Shown in pieces: positions 1 to 7,865 of a stretch of DNA of 16,746 nucleotides; within the stretch, counting starts at the first letter, position 1; the number at the start of each line of letters is the position of its first letter. Origin of the DNA: an uncultured Alphaproteobacteria bacterium (lineage in GTDB: Bacteria; Pseudomonadota; Alphaproteobacteria; Micavibrionales; Micavibrionaceae); NCBI GenBank assembly GCA_937128575.1, contig CAKZMN010000354.1:1-16746 (forward strand), written 5' to 3'. Under the pieces are notes generated by a model. The model was not told the DNA's origin. It saw only the letters and a list, made by a program, of their open reading frames with translations, and made no database searches. Made by a program: the position numbers and the translations under genes.

Positions 1-1746
1 GGGGCTGTTGTCGTCATTTCCAAGCCATACAACACTGACGAGTTCATCTGTGAAGCCGGCGAACCATGTGTCGCGGCTGTCTTGTGATGTGCCGGTTTTA
101 CCGGCGGCAGGGAAGGGCAGTTTTGCGCGGCGGCCCGTGCCTTCCTCGATCGTGCCCTGCATCATTACGGCGAGGCGCTGCATGTGTTTTTGATCAACCA
201 CGCGGCGTGTTTTGCGGCGCGCAGGGCGTTCGTAATATAGCTCCCCGCCTTCTCCGGTGATTTTTGTTATGCCGTATGGATAAACGGCGAAACCGCCATT
301 GGCGATGGTGGCGTAGGCCGTGCTGATTTCCAATGGTGATACAGCGCCGGAGCCGAGAGACAGGCTCATGTCGCTAGGCAAATTAGAGATAATGCCGAGG
401 CGTTTTGCGGTGTCTTTTACCGCGCGCACGCCGACGCTTTTCATGATGCGGAAGGCGACGGTGTTGAGAGAGAATTTAAGCGCGGCGGCGAGTGTGACTT
501 CACCCATATATTTATTGCCGAAGTTTTTCGGGCGGTATGAACCGCTATCGATGGGGGCATCCAGAATGATGTCATCAGGCTTCCAGCCGCTTTCGAGCGC
601 AGTAAGGTAGACAACAGGTTTGAATGCGGAGCCGGGTTGACGCTTGGCCTGCACGGCGCGGTTAAACTGGCTTTTTGTGTAATCAACGCCGCCGACCATA
701 CCGACAACCGCGCCATTGGGGCGCATGATGATGGCCGCGCCTTGTGACATGGCCTTGGCTTCGGCGTCGGCCTGTATTGATGATACGAGGGCGCCTGCGG
801 CCTGTTTTTGAATGCGAGGGTTTAGGGTTGTTTCAACGATTATATCTTCGGCGGGCGTGCCGATAAGATCGTCCAGACCATCCACGATCCAGTCAGTGTA
901 ATAGCGCGCAGCGTTTGAGTCGCGGCGTTTATTGACGGGCTTGGGCGGCGTGTTTGTTAGATTTTTGGCCTTGGTTTCGTTGATATATCCGGTTTGCACC
1001 ATGGCGCTGAGTACTACATCTGCGCGCTCCTTGGCGAGGGTTGGGTTATGTAGAGGGGAGTAGCGCGAGGGCGCCTTTAGAAGGCCCGCCAACGTTGCGG
1101 CCTGGCGCAGGTTAATGTCCTTCACCGCCTTGTTAAAATATAGACGCGAGGCCGCGTCAACGCCGTATGCGCCGGCGCCAAGGTAGACGCGGTTTAGATA
1201 GGCGCTCATGATTTCATCTTTGCTGAGCTCGCGCTCTAGCCATAGGGCGAGCATGGCTTCTTGGATTTTACGTTTGATCTTTCGGTCGCGGCTAAGGAAT
1301 AGGTTTTTCGCGAGTTGCTGCGTGATTGTAGAGCCGCCCTGTGCGAAGCGTCTTTCACGGATGTTGACCATCATGGCGCGGGCAAAGCCGAGCGGGTCAA
1401 TGCCGAAATGGCTGTAGAATCTGCGGTCTTCGATGGCGATGACAGCGTAGATTAAATGATCGGGGATGTCCTCTATAGACAGGCTGTTACCGTGCAATTC
1501 ACCGTATCTGGTGATAACGGAGCCGTCGCTGGCCTTTACGGTGATGGATGTTTTGCGCTCAAAAGTGGCCTGTTTTGTGATGTCGGGAAGTTCGCCCGCA
1601 TACCACGCCACCAAACCAATCATGAAGATGCCGCCCCACAGGCCAAGCACGAATAGCCATTTGACGATTTGCTTAAAGATCGAGCGTTTTACGCCCTTTT
1701 TCTTTGGGCTTTTGCGTTTGGATTTTGTGGGTTTTTTCTTAGCCAT
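1..1746 (-). CDS. Class A penicillin-binding protein, PBP1A type (C-terminus missing)
   Basis: Bifunctional peptidoglycan synthase: polymerises lipid II glycan strands and cross-links the peptides in the periplasm. The reading frame is open from the ATG at 1746 to the window edge (582 codons). Residues 1-25 are a very Lys/Arg-rich cytoplasmic tail and about 28-50 form one membrane anchor. A GT51 transglycosylase domain follows, with the EDRRFYSHFGID motif (catalytic Glu106) and GGSTITQQLAKN at 137-148. The transpeptidase domain has all three active-site motifs: SAFK (Ser373, Lys376), SLN (426-428) and KTGT (550-553). The frame exits soon after, at WLGNDDNSP, so only the C-terminal tail is lost. 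The start is supported by AAGGGG a few bases upstream, which overlaps the stop of the GNAT gene, so the two are probably co-transcribed and translationally coupled. The PBP1A (mrcA/ponA) subclass is a family-level assignment. Confidence 0.95.
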   Translation of the reverse strand, partial: MAKKKPTKSKRKSPKKKGVKRSIFKQIVKWLFVLGLWGGIFMIGLVAWYAGELPDITKQATFERKTSITVKASDGSVITRYGELHGNSLSIEDIPDHLIYAVIAIEDRRFYSHFGIDPLGFARAMMVNIRERRFAQGGSTITQQLAKNLFLSRDRKIKRKIQEAMLALWLERELSKDEIMSAYLNRVYLGAGAYGVDAASRLYFNKAVKDINLRQAATLAGLLKAPSRYSPLHNPTLAKERADVVLSAMVQTGYINETKAKNLTNTPPKPVNKRRDSNAARYYTDWIVDGLDDLIGTPAEDIIVETTLNPRIQKQAAGALVSSIQADAEAKAMSQGAAIIMRPNGAVVGMVGGVDYTKSQFNRAVQAKRQPGSAFKPVVYLTALESGWKPDDIILDAPIDSGSYRPKNFGNKYMGEVTLAAALKFSLNTVAFRIMKSVGVRAVKDTAKRLGIISNLPSDMSLSLGSGAVSPLEISTAYATIANGGFAVYPYGITKITGEGGELYYERPARRKTRRVVDQKHMQRLAVMMQGTIEEGTGRRAKLPFPAAGKTGTSQDSRDTWFAGFTDELVSVVWLGNDDNSP

Positions 1747-1756
1747 GGCGCGCCCC

Positions 1757-2290
1757 TTAGGAACAATCTAGCCAGTAGCGCTTGCGCGCAGGGAACTGCT
1801 CGGTTGAGGGGGTTTCATCGGCGAATTCACCGCCGCAAAATTCTATGGTTCTAATCGCGGCCTCGTTATCGGGGGAGGTGGTTAGCAAGGCGCGATCAAT
1901 CCCCAGATAGCACGCGAAGGGGATGCCCTTTTGCAGGAGCTTTTTGCCAAAGCCCTTGCCGCGCATGGTGGGGCGAATGGTGAAATTGATATGGCCGCCG
2001 AGCTTTTCAAGGTGCCAGTTTAGGCGGTGGCGAATGATGAAAGAGCCAATAAACATGTTCTCCTTTACCATCCATAAATTGGTTTCGGGCACGGGTTCCA
2101 CCCAATCGGCGAAGGGGTTGTGCAGGTGGCTGCGCCCCTCGTTCAAATCTTCGAGGAAGGCGGGAAAATTTTCGCTTAACTCATCAACTTTCAAGAAGTC
2201 ATAGCGGCCCTCTGCGTGAAACTCTTTCAACGCTTCGAGGTAGCTTTCTTTGTATTCCATCGCTGGTTTAACGAGCTTGGATGCTGACAT
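1757..2290 (-). CDS. GNAT-family N-acetyltransferase
   Basis: A 177-residue protein of the GCN5-related acetyltransferase fold. The acetyl-CoA pyrophosphate loop is visible as RGKGFGK at residues 110-116, following the beta-4 strand INFTIRPT; the late segment TTSPDNEAAIRTIEFCGG (about 137-154) matches the usual GNAT motif B, where Asn and the following helix contact CoA. The N-terminal half resembles predicted small-molecule acetyltransferases that carry a WxVxxxxxIGSFIIRH strand. The substrate cannot be inferred. The start ATG at 2290 has AAGGTT about 5 bases upstream. The stop (1757-1759) lies 10 bases before the PBP1A start and forms part of that gene's ribosome binding site, so this is the first gene of a two-gene unit. 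The link to cell-wall synthesis is positional only. Confidence 0.85.
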   Translation of the reverse strand: MSASKLVKPAMEYKESYLEALKEFHAEGRYDFLKVDELSENFPAFLEDLNEGRSHLHNPFADWVEPVPETNLWMVKENMFIGSFIIRHRLNWHLEKLGGHINFTIRPTMRGKGFGKKLLQKGIPFACYLGIDRALLTTSPDNEAAIRTIEFCGGEFADETPSTEQFPARKRYWLDCS

Positions 2291-2385
2291 TTTTGAACCT
2301 TATATTGTTTCTTCGTTTTATGATTTTCACAATCAAACGAGCAAGAGAGAGTTTTTACATGATTTTATGGGGGAATGCAAAGTCC

Positions 2386-3777
2386 CTAGAACAGAAGTAG
2401 AGCGGCGAGGCCGAGGAAGGCGAAGAAGCCCACCACATCTGTGATTGTGGTTAGGAATACGGTCGATGAAATGGCCGGATCACCGCCCATGCGGGTGATG
2501 AGAATGGGGATGCTGACGCCGAAGAAGGCGGCAACGAATAAATTGATGATCATGGCAAGGCCGATAATGAGGCCGAGCAGGGGTGATTGAAACCACAGCA
2601 GTGTGATGATGCCGGTAATAAAGGCAAATGCGATACCGTTGAGCGAGCCGACCATGCATTCCTTGCCGATAACGCGCCAGGTGTTTGTGTCGGATAATTC
2701 ACGTGTGGCCAGGGCGCGCACAGATACGGTCAGGGCCTGCGTTCCGGCGTTGCCGCCCATGGATGCCACGATGGGCATAAGCACCGCCAGCGCGATCATT
2801 TCCTGAATTGTGGCATCGAATAGCGAGATGGTGGCGGAGGCCAAAATGGCTGTGAGCAGGTTTACAAACAGCCAGCGAAAGCGCGTCCCCGTGGTTGACC
2901 AGACGGCGCGGTATAAATCGCCCTGATCCACACCCGCCATGCGGAGTAAATCTTCCTGCGCCTCTTGGTCAATAACATCGACGATGTCATCAATCGTGAT
3001 CACACCAATCAGACGACCATGGTCGTCAATGACGGGCGTGGATGCGGTGTCGTCGCGGCGGAAAATATGCGCAACCTCTTCCTGATCCATTGTGGCGGGG
3101 ATGGGGTGGGTTTCGTCTAGGGTTAGTTCCTGCAGCTTTGTGGCGCGGTCGGCGCGGACAAGTTTGTTGAGCGGGATTTGTCCGGTTAAGTGATAGGCGG
3201 GGTCAATGACGAACACGTCAAAGAAGTCCTCCGGCAGGTCATCCGCCGCGCTTCGCAGATAATCAATGGCCTTACCCACGGTCCAAAATTGCGGGATGGC
3301 GACGACCTCGCGCTGCATTAGACGGCCGGCGCTATCCTCGGGGAAGCTTAGGCCTTCCTCGACGGCGGTGCGCATTTTCGCGGACAGCTTTTGCATGATG
3401 CTGCGCTGTTGATCCTCGTCTAGATCGATAATCAGCTCTAGCGCGTCATCACTTTCAAGGGCGGAGATAATGCTCACAACCTCGGATGGTGGCATGGTGG
3501 ATAGTGCGGCGCGGCGCAGCTCGGTATCCATTTCGGTGAATGCTACGGGATTAATGTCGCCCGCATACATAGACAGTAATTCGCGGCGGTCTTCCTCGCC
3601 AATTTTCGCGATCAGTTCGGCGGTATCGGCGTTGCTGAGATCTTCGAGAGAGGCATGGACGGTGTCGGCGTCTTGGGCGCGCACGGCATCGACGATGTCG
3701 GAAATCAGATCATCGCTTAGGAGGAATGCTAAATCCTCTGCGGTGCTTGGCGCGTTTTCATAGACGTCTTCCGGCAT
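2386..3777 (-). CDS. mgtE: Magnesium transporter MgtE
   Basis: Mg2+-selective channel of the inner membrane, gated by cytoplasmic Mg2+. The domain order is complete: an acidic N-domain of helical repeats (about 20-140), two CBS domains (about 150-270, the second ending VITIDDIVDVIDQEA), a connecting helix, then about five transmembrane helices from 303 to the end. The pore region carries the family signature GGNAGTQ at 341-347, and Asp447 in TDVVGFF matches the ion-selectivity Asp of the last helix. Length 463 residues is normal for MgtE. The frame could extend 14 codons to a TTG at 3819, but ATG 3777 is preferred because AAGGAAG lies nine bases upstream. It stands alone, downstream of maeB in the same direction and separated by about 130 bases. 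Its C-terminus lies 95 bases from the GNAT start. No Mg2+ riboswitch was recognised in the 129-base leader. Confidence 0.95.
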   Translation of the reverse strand: MPEDVYENAPSTAEDLAFLLSDDLISDIVDAVRAQDADTVHASLEDLSNADTAELIAKIGEEDRRELLSMYAGDINPVAFTEMDTELRRAALSTMPPSEVVSIISALESDDALELIIDLDEDQQRSIMQKLSAKMRTAVEEGLSFPEDSAGRLMQREVVAIPQFWTVGKAIDYLRSAADDLPEDFFDVFVIDPAYHLTGQIPLNKLVRADRATKLQELTLDETHPIPATMDQEEVAHIFRRDDTASTPVIDDHGRLIGVITIDDIVDVIDQEAQEDLLRMAGVDQGDLYRAVWSTTGTRFRWLFVNLLTAILASATISLFDATIQEMIALAVLMPIVASMGGNAGTQALTVSVRALATRELSDTNTWRVIGKECMVGSLNGIAFAFITGIITLLWFQSPLLGLIIGLAMIINLFVAAFFGVSIPILITRMGGDPAISSTVFLTTITDVVGFFAFLGLAALLLF

Positions 3778-3872
3778 TGCGGATTTCTTCCTTATGTGGT
3801 TGCGGCGTGGTTGAACCAAAGAAATTCTGCCCTGAAAGAACCATAAAATGGACTATCAAATCAAGGTCATAT

Positions 3873-3902
3873 CAACAAATGCTGATAAGCGGTGATTTGT
3901 TG
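3873..3902. repeat. 8-bp perfect inverted repeat just after maeB
   Basis: CAACAAAT at 3873-3880 is the reverse complement of ATTTGTTG at 3895-3902, with a 14-base loop. It starts four bases beyond the maeB stop, in the gap before mgtE. It could fold at the 3' end of the maeB message, but there is no run of U after it on either strand, so it is not a standard intrinsic terminator. An operator for mgtE or a factor-assisted 3' end are alternatives. Confidence 0.35.
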
Positions 3903-3906
3903 CGCT

Positions 3907-6267
3907 TTAGTTTTCTTCTTCAAAAACCTGTGCGCCGACGGTGGCCAGAGCGGTCATGTTGATCAGGCCGCGCGTCGTGACAGACGGCGTGGCGATGTAA
4001 CATGGACGCGCGGAGCCAAGCAGAAGCGGGCCAATTGAAATGCCATCGGCCAAAATGCGCAGCATGTTGAAGGCGATATTGGCGGATTCAACGTTAGGCA
4101 TAATGAATAAATTTGCCTGACCTTTTAGGTTTGCATTTGGCATTACGGCGTTTCTGATGCTTTCAGATAGAGCCAAGTCAGCCGTCATTTCACCGTCGAT
4201 TTCTAGGTTAGGGTCGCGTCTGCGGATATCGGCGTAGGCATCACGCATTTTTTGTGCAGAAGGCGCATCCGTATCACCGAAGTTGGAGTGGGACAGAAGC
4301 GCGACTTTTGGTGTGATACCAAAGCGGCGCACCTTTTCAGCCGCCATCAAAGTCATTTCGGATATCTGTGAAATGCTTGGGTTTGGATTAACATGCGTGT
4401 CACAGAAGAAATACGTGCCCTTGGATAATAGAAGGGTGCTGAGCGCGGCGGGGGTTTCCACGCCGGGCATAAGACCGATGATATCAATGATGTCTTCCAT
4501 GTGGTCGCGATATTGACCAGTGGAGCCACAAATCATGGCATCAGCCTGATTTTTATAAACCATGAGCGCGCCAATTACGGTGGTGTTGGTGCGGATAGCG
4601 TTTTTAGCGTTGGCGGGCGTGATGCCGCGGCGCTCCATAATTTTGTGATAGGTTTCCCAGTAATCACGATAGCGGGAGTCATTTTCTGGATCGATCAAGT
4701 GCACGTCTTTATCGACTTCCATGCGTAGGCCGAGACGTTTAATGCGTGTTTCCACGACCTTTTTACGGCCGATGATTGTTGGGATGGCGATGCTGTCATC
4801 AATGGCGGTTTGTACGGCCTGTAGCGTGCGGTCTTCTTCGCCTTCACAATATACAACGCGCTTTGGGCTAGCTTCCGCGCGTTTGAAGATGGGTTGCATC
4901 ACCAATTGAGAGCGGATGAAGAACTGGCGCAATGTTTGGGCATAGGCTTCGAAATCTTCGATCGGGCGTGAGGCCACGCCGCTATCCATGGCGGCCTTTG
5001 CCACCGCGATTGGTAGATCAACAATCAGGCGTGGGTCAAACGGTTTAGGAATTAGATATTCAGGGCCGAAGCTGAGGTTTTCGCCGCGATAAACTTTGGC
5101 GACCTCTGCGGATACTTCCTTGCGCGCAAGAGCGGCGATGGCCTCTACGCAGGCGATTTTCATTTCTTCGTTGATCTTGGTTGCGCCAACATCCAGCGCG
5201 CCGCGGAAGATGAAGGGGAAACATAGAACATTATTTACCTGATTTGAATAATCAGAGCGCCCTGTACAGATGATGGCATCTGGCTTTGCGGCGATGGCGT
5301 CCTCTGGCATGATTTCGGGTGTTGGGTTGGCCAATGTCATGACCAATGGTTTATCACCCATAGAGGCGATCATATCTTTATCGACCGCGCCGGGGCCGGA
5401 TAGGCCGAGGAAGATGTCGGCGCCCGCGATGGCTTCTTTGATTTCGCGGTGCTTTGTATCGACAGCGAATTGTTCCTTTTGTGGGTCCATGCCTTTGTTG
5501 CGGCCTTTATACACAACGCCGTTGCGGTCACATACGATGATGTTCTCTTTTTTCAAGCCGGCGTGAACCAGCAGGTTCAAACATGAAATTGCAGATGCGC
5601 CCGCGCCAGAGGCGACAAGGCGAATTTTTGCAGGGTCGCGGCCCGACCACTCAATCCAGTTTTTGAAGGCGGCGGTTACGATGATGGCTGTGCCGTGCTG
5701 GTCATCGTGGAATACGGGGATGTTCATGCGCTCTTTTAAGCGGCGCTCAATTTCAAAACACTCAGGCGCTTTGATGTCTTCTAGGTTAATACCGCCATAT
5801 GTGGGCTCTAGGGAGGCGACGATATCGACGAATTTCTGGATGTATTCTTCGCGGCGCTCGGCGGGGTCTTGTTTGCTGTCTTCGCTTAAGTCCATCTGGG
5901 TATTCATGTCGACTTCGACGTCAACAGAATCGATGTTGGCGAATTTTTTGAATAGAACGGATTTACCTTCCATTACGGGCTTGGAAGCCAATGCGCCAAT
6001 ATTGCCCAAACCGAGGACGGCTGTCCCTTCGGTGATTACGGCAACCAGATTGCCTTTGGATGTGTAGTCATAGGCCTTGAGCGGGTCTTCGGCGATTTCT
6101 TCACAAGGAACGGCCACGCCGGGGGAATATGCAAGAGCGAGGTCAGCCTGCGTTGCCATGGGTGTTGTCGGCTTCAGTGCGACTTTACCGGGCTTTGGGA
6201 ACTGGTGATAATCTAAGGCTTGTTGGCGGAATGCCTTTTCTTTGTCTTCTGAAGATTTCTTGCTCAC
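3907..6267 (-). CDS. maeB: NADP-dependent malic enzyme with phosphotransacetylase-like domain (MaeB)
   Basis: Oxidative decarboxylation of malate to pyruvate with reduction of NADP+, feeding pyruvate and NADPH to anabolism. The 786-residue protein has two parts. Residues about 20-430 are the malic enzyme: [11 protein letters not shown] (48-58), [13 protein letters not shown] (79-91), EDIKAP (163-168, metal-binding acids), HDDQHGTA (187-194) and a Rossmann loop GAGASA (221-226). Residues about 450-780 are a phosphotransacetylase-like domain ([14 protein letters not shown] at 581-594), which in MaeB proteins is regulatory and assists oligomerisation. The size fits the roughly 760-residue MaeB family. 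The frame is open upstream through the tRNA gene to 6420, which is not credible. I choose GTG 6267 because AAGGAAG lies six bases upstream and homologues start near MSKK/KxxxALxYH. NADP rather than NAD preference is a family inference. Confidence 0.93.
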   Translation of the reverse strand: MSKKSSEDKEKAFRQQALDYHQFPKPGKVALKPTTPMATQADLALAYSPGVAVPCEEIAEDPLKAYDYTSKGNLVAVITEGTAVLGLGNIGALASKPVMEGKSVLFKKFANIDSVDVEVDMNTQMDLSEDSKQDPAERREEYIQKFVDIVASLEPTYGGINLEDIKAPECFEIERRLKERMNIPVFHDDQHGTAIIVTAAFKNWIEWSGRDPAKIRLVASGAGASAISCLNLLVHAGLKKENIIVCDRNGVVYKGRNKGMDPQKEQFAVDTKHREIKEAIAGADIFLGLSGPGAVDKDMIASMGDKPLVMTLANPTPEIMPEDAIAAKPDAIICTGRSDYSNQVNNVLCFPFIFRGALDVGATKINEEMKIACVEAIAALARKEVSAEVAKVYRGENLSFGPEYLIPKPFDPRLIVDLPIAVAKAAMDSGVASRPIEDFEAYAQTLRQFFIRSQLVMQPIFKRAEASPKRVVYCEGEEDRTLQAVQTAIDDSIAIPTIIGRKKVVETRIKRLGLRMEVDKDVHLIDPENDSRYRDYWETYHKIMERRGITPANAKNAIRTNTTVIGALMVYKNQADAMICGSTGQYRDHMEDIIDIIGLMPGVETPAALSTLLLSKGTYFFCDTHVNPNPSISQISEMTLMAAEKVRRFGITPKVALLSHSNFGDTDAPSAQKMRDAYADIRRRDPNLEIDGEMTADLALSESIRNAVMPNANLKGQANLFIMPNVESANIAFNMLRILADGISIGPLLLGSARPCYIATPSVTTRGLINMTALATVGAQVFEEEN

Positions 6268-6331
6268 TAGTCGCTTCCTTTTGTCTTTGCAGTGCGTTAC
6301 TGCGCTCCTAAAGTAGTGTTTTTTACTCGTC

Positions 6332-6367
6332 GTCGCTTGTGCCTGCTGCAACACAAAATCAAGCGAC
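6332..6367. repeat. 8-bp inverted repeat in the maeB leader
   Basis: GTCGCTTG at 6332-6339 is the exact reverse complement of CAAGCGAC at 6360-6367, with a 20-base loop. An overlapping shorter pairing, TTGTG (6337-6341) with CACAA (6352-6356), would compete with or extend it. The repeat lies between the 3' end of tRNA-Leu and the maeB start. In RNA read from the minus strand it forms a hairpin followed by an A-rich stretch, not a U tract. It could be a 5' UTR structure, a tRNA 3' trailer structure or a protein site; I cannot decide. Confidence 0.35.
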
Positions 6368-6384
6368 TGATTTAGTCTGTGTTT

Positions 6385-6473
6385 TGGTGCGGCCGAGAGG
6401 ACTTGAACCTCCACGAACAATTAAGTTCACAGCGACCTCAACGCTGCGCGTCTACCAATTCCGCCACGGCCGC
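6385..6473 (-). tRNA. tRNA-Leu (anticodon GAG)
   Basis: Read on the minus strand from 6473, the acceptor stem is GCGGCCG, pairing perfectly with CGGCCGC at 6395-6389. A D arm with GAATTGGTAGACGC follows. The anticodon stem CAGCG/CGCTG encloses the loop TTGAGGT, giving anticodon GAG, which reads CUC and CUU. A long variable arm (GAAC-TTAATT-GTTC) marks a class II tRNA, and the T loop TTCAAGT is standard. Discriminator A (6388) is the leucine identity base. The CCA end is encoded (6387-6385). All stems are intact, so it looks functional. Confidence 0.97.
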
Positions 6474-6502
6474 ATTTATCCGTGTAAAAGGTAGAGCTGG
6501 CA

Positions 6503-6531
6503 GGGATAGCAGATGAATTACCCTTAGGCAA
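6503..6531 (-). promoter_or_regulatory. Candidate sigma70 promoter for tRNA-Leu
   Basis: On the minus strand TTGCCT (6531-6526) and TATCCC (6508-6503) are separated by 17 bases. The -35 matches 4 of 6 and the -10 only 3 of 6 consensus bases. A start near 6496 would leave a short 5' leader before the tRNA. Weak call from position and spacing. Confidence 0.3.
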
Positions 6532-6597
6532 CAGAGATAATGTGCCGCAGTGCGGTAATAATTGTGTTTTCCCCAGCGGGGTATTATACACGCTTAT

Positions 6598-7218
6598 ATG
6601 GAATGGAAAATCTCAGATAATCCGGTGGAATATGAAGGTGCGCTGGCGGCGATGGATGCCCGCGTGGCGGCGATCCATGAGGGGGGCGCGGATGACCTTG
6701 TTTGGCTATTGGAGCATCCGGCGCTGTATACGGCAGGCACGAGCGCGAAGCGTGATGATTTGCTGGATGAGCGTTTTCCGGTTTTTACAGCCGGGCGCGG
6801 CGGCGAATATACCTATCATGGGCCGGGGCAGCGCATTGGTTACGCGATGATTGACTTAAAGAAGCGTCAGCAACGTCCTGATATTAAACGATATGTGTTT
6901 GATTTGGAGGCGTGGATTATTGGCGCGCTGGCCGAGTTTGATCTTGCGGGAGAGCGCAGAGAAGGCCGCATTGGCATTTGGGTGAATACGGACGCAGGCG
7001 AGAAAAAGATTGCAGCCCTTGGTGTGCGGGTGCGACACTGGATAACGCTACACGGTGTTTCGATTAATGTTAATCCAGATTTATCGCATTTTTCCGGCAT
7101 TGTCCCGTGCGGGATTAGCGAGTACGGCGTGACGTCGATGAAAGAGGTTCTGGGGCGCGACGTTTCCACGGCCGATGTTGATGCGGCGCTGAAGAAAAGC
7201 TGGGCTGCGGTTTTTTAG
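6598..7218 (+). CDS. lipB: Octanoyl-[acyl carrier protein]:protein N-octanoyltransferase (LipB)
   Basis: Transfers octanoyl groups from acyl carrier protein to the lipoyl domains of 2-oxoacid dehydrogenases and glycine cleavage H protein, the first step of endogenous lipoate synthesis in the cytoplasm. The 206-residue protein carries the LipB signature [17 protein letters not shown] (67-83), the catalytic lysine in KKIAALGV (Lys137), [11 protein letters not shown] (151-161) and the catalytic cysteine in VPCGI (Cys171). The frame is open further upstream to TTG 6562, but ATG 6598 fits the family N-terminus (MEWKISD). No strong ribosome binding site precedes it. Instead CCCC-AGC-GGGG (6571-6581) and TATTAT (6582-6587) lie directly upstream, so a very short leader is possible. 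It diverges from tRNA-Leu. Confidence 0.95.
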   Translation: MEWKISDNPVEYEGALAAMDARVAAIHEGGADDLVWLLEHPALYTAGTSAKRDDLLDERFPVFTAGRGGEYTYHGPGQRIGYAMIDLKKRQQRPDIKRYVFDLEAWIIGALAEFDLAGERREGRIGIWVNTDAGEKKIAALGVRVRHWITLHGVSINVNPDLSHFSGIVPCGISEYGVTSMKEVLGRDVSTADVDAALKKSWAAVF

Positions 7219-7224
7219 AAAAAC

Positions 7225-7253
7225 TTGCAAAGCAGCAGTGTTTTATGTAAAAA
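7225..7253 (+). promoter_or_regulatory. Candidate promoter for the HExxH gene
   Basis: TTGCAA (7225-7230) and TAAAAA (7248-7253) are 17 bases apart, each matching 4 of 6 consensus bases, in a strongly AT-rich gap after lipB. Transcription would start about 27 bases before the ATG at 7287. AT richness makes chance matches likely. Confidence 0.28.
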
Positions 7254-7286
7254 ATAACTTAAATTAAATACTGAGTGTAGTTACCA

Positions 7287-7859
7287 ATGAACTTAAGTCG
7301 CTTTTTTAATAAAATTTCTTTTGGCGGGCGCCGAATGACAACACAAGAACTGGTGATGGCCAAAGACATTTTTGGTGATGATCTGAGCTGTCAAAAAATT
7401 CGAGTTCACGATGGTATTAGCCTTTATTTCTCAGAATCGGGGCGGGATGCGATCGCAATGGCGCCGAACAATAATGTTTACTATCAGCCTTATTACTACG
7501 AGCCGGATTTTTCAAAAGCCTCTTTCCTTAATAAACAAATTTTTATTCATGAATTGGCGCATGTTTTTCAGTACCAGCACGGCGTTGATACAGTAGAGCA
7601 TCATTATAGAAATATAAAAGAACACCCTAATCATTCCGAAGCTTATGAATACACACGTGCAGATGTCGAAAAGGGTTTTGGTTTGATGAACACCGAGCAG
7701 CAGGCCCGTTTTGTTGATAACCTTTATCTTCTGAAGCTCTGTGAAGAAAAAGATGCAGCGGCTTTACTGTTTCGTTGTGAGTTGCAGCTGCAAGATATGG
7801 GATATGCGGAAGCCATGGATATATGGCAAAATTTTCGCGCTAATCCTACATTTGGCTAG
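7287..7859 (+). CDS. Small HExxH protein resembling 'vgr-related' zincin-like proteins
   Basis: A 190-residue protein without signal peptide or membrane segment. Its clearest feature is a zinc-protease-type helix, IFIHELAHVFQYQHG, with HExxH at residues 88-92. The N-terminal segment RRMTTQELVMAKDIFGDDL (15-33) followed by a short charged strand resembles my recollection of the small proteins annotated 'vgr related protein' in alphaproteobacteria, and the HELAHVxQ helix is like that of DUF4157/eCIS-core domains. Acidic candidates for a third ligand occur at about 117-125 but none is certain. The gene is clearly AT-richer than lipB and has weaker GC-ending codon use. It converges on the next gene with six bases between the stops, and no vgrG, Rhs or contractile-injection gene is nearby. 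Activity as a peptidase is unproven. Confidence 0.7.
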   Translation: MNLSRFFNKISFGGRRMTTQELVMAKDIFGDDLSCQKIRVHDGISLYFSESGRDAIAMAPNNNVYYQPYYYEPDFSKASFLNKQIFIHELAHVFQYQHGVDTVEHHYRNIKEHPNHSEAYEYTRADVEKGFGLMNTEQQARFVDNLYLLKLCEEKDAAALLFRCELQLQDMGYAEAMDIWQNFRANPTFG

Positions 7860-7865
7860 TTGTTA

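Noticed and set aside
2291..2385. Terminator between mgtE and the GNAT gene
   Set aside because: The only pairing is a 4-base GGGA/TCCC stem without a following U run; too weak to call.
3778..3819. 14-codon TTG-start extension of mgtE
   Set aside because: The extension contains the AAGGAAG ribosome binding site that serves ATG 3777, and homologues do not need it.
5663..6067. 134-codon plus-strand open frame
   Set aside because: Antisense shadow inside the conserved malic enzyme domain of maeB.
6268..6420. 51-codon N-terminal extension of maeB
   Set aside because: It would translate through part of tRNA-Leu and the leader repeat; GTG 6267 has a good ribosome binding site and fits family length.
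6486..6597. Possible riboswitch or small RNA upstream of lipB
   Set aside because: Only a short 4-bp GC hairpin is visible and no known aptamer pattern; most of the gap is explained by divergent promoters.
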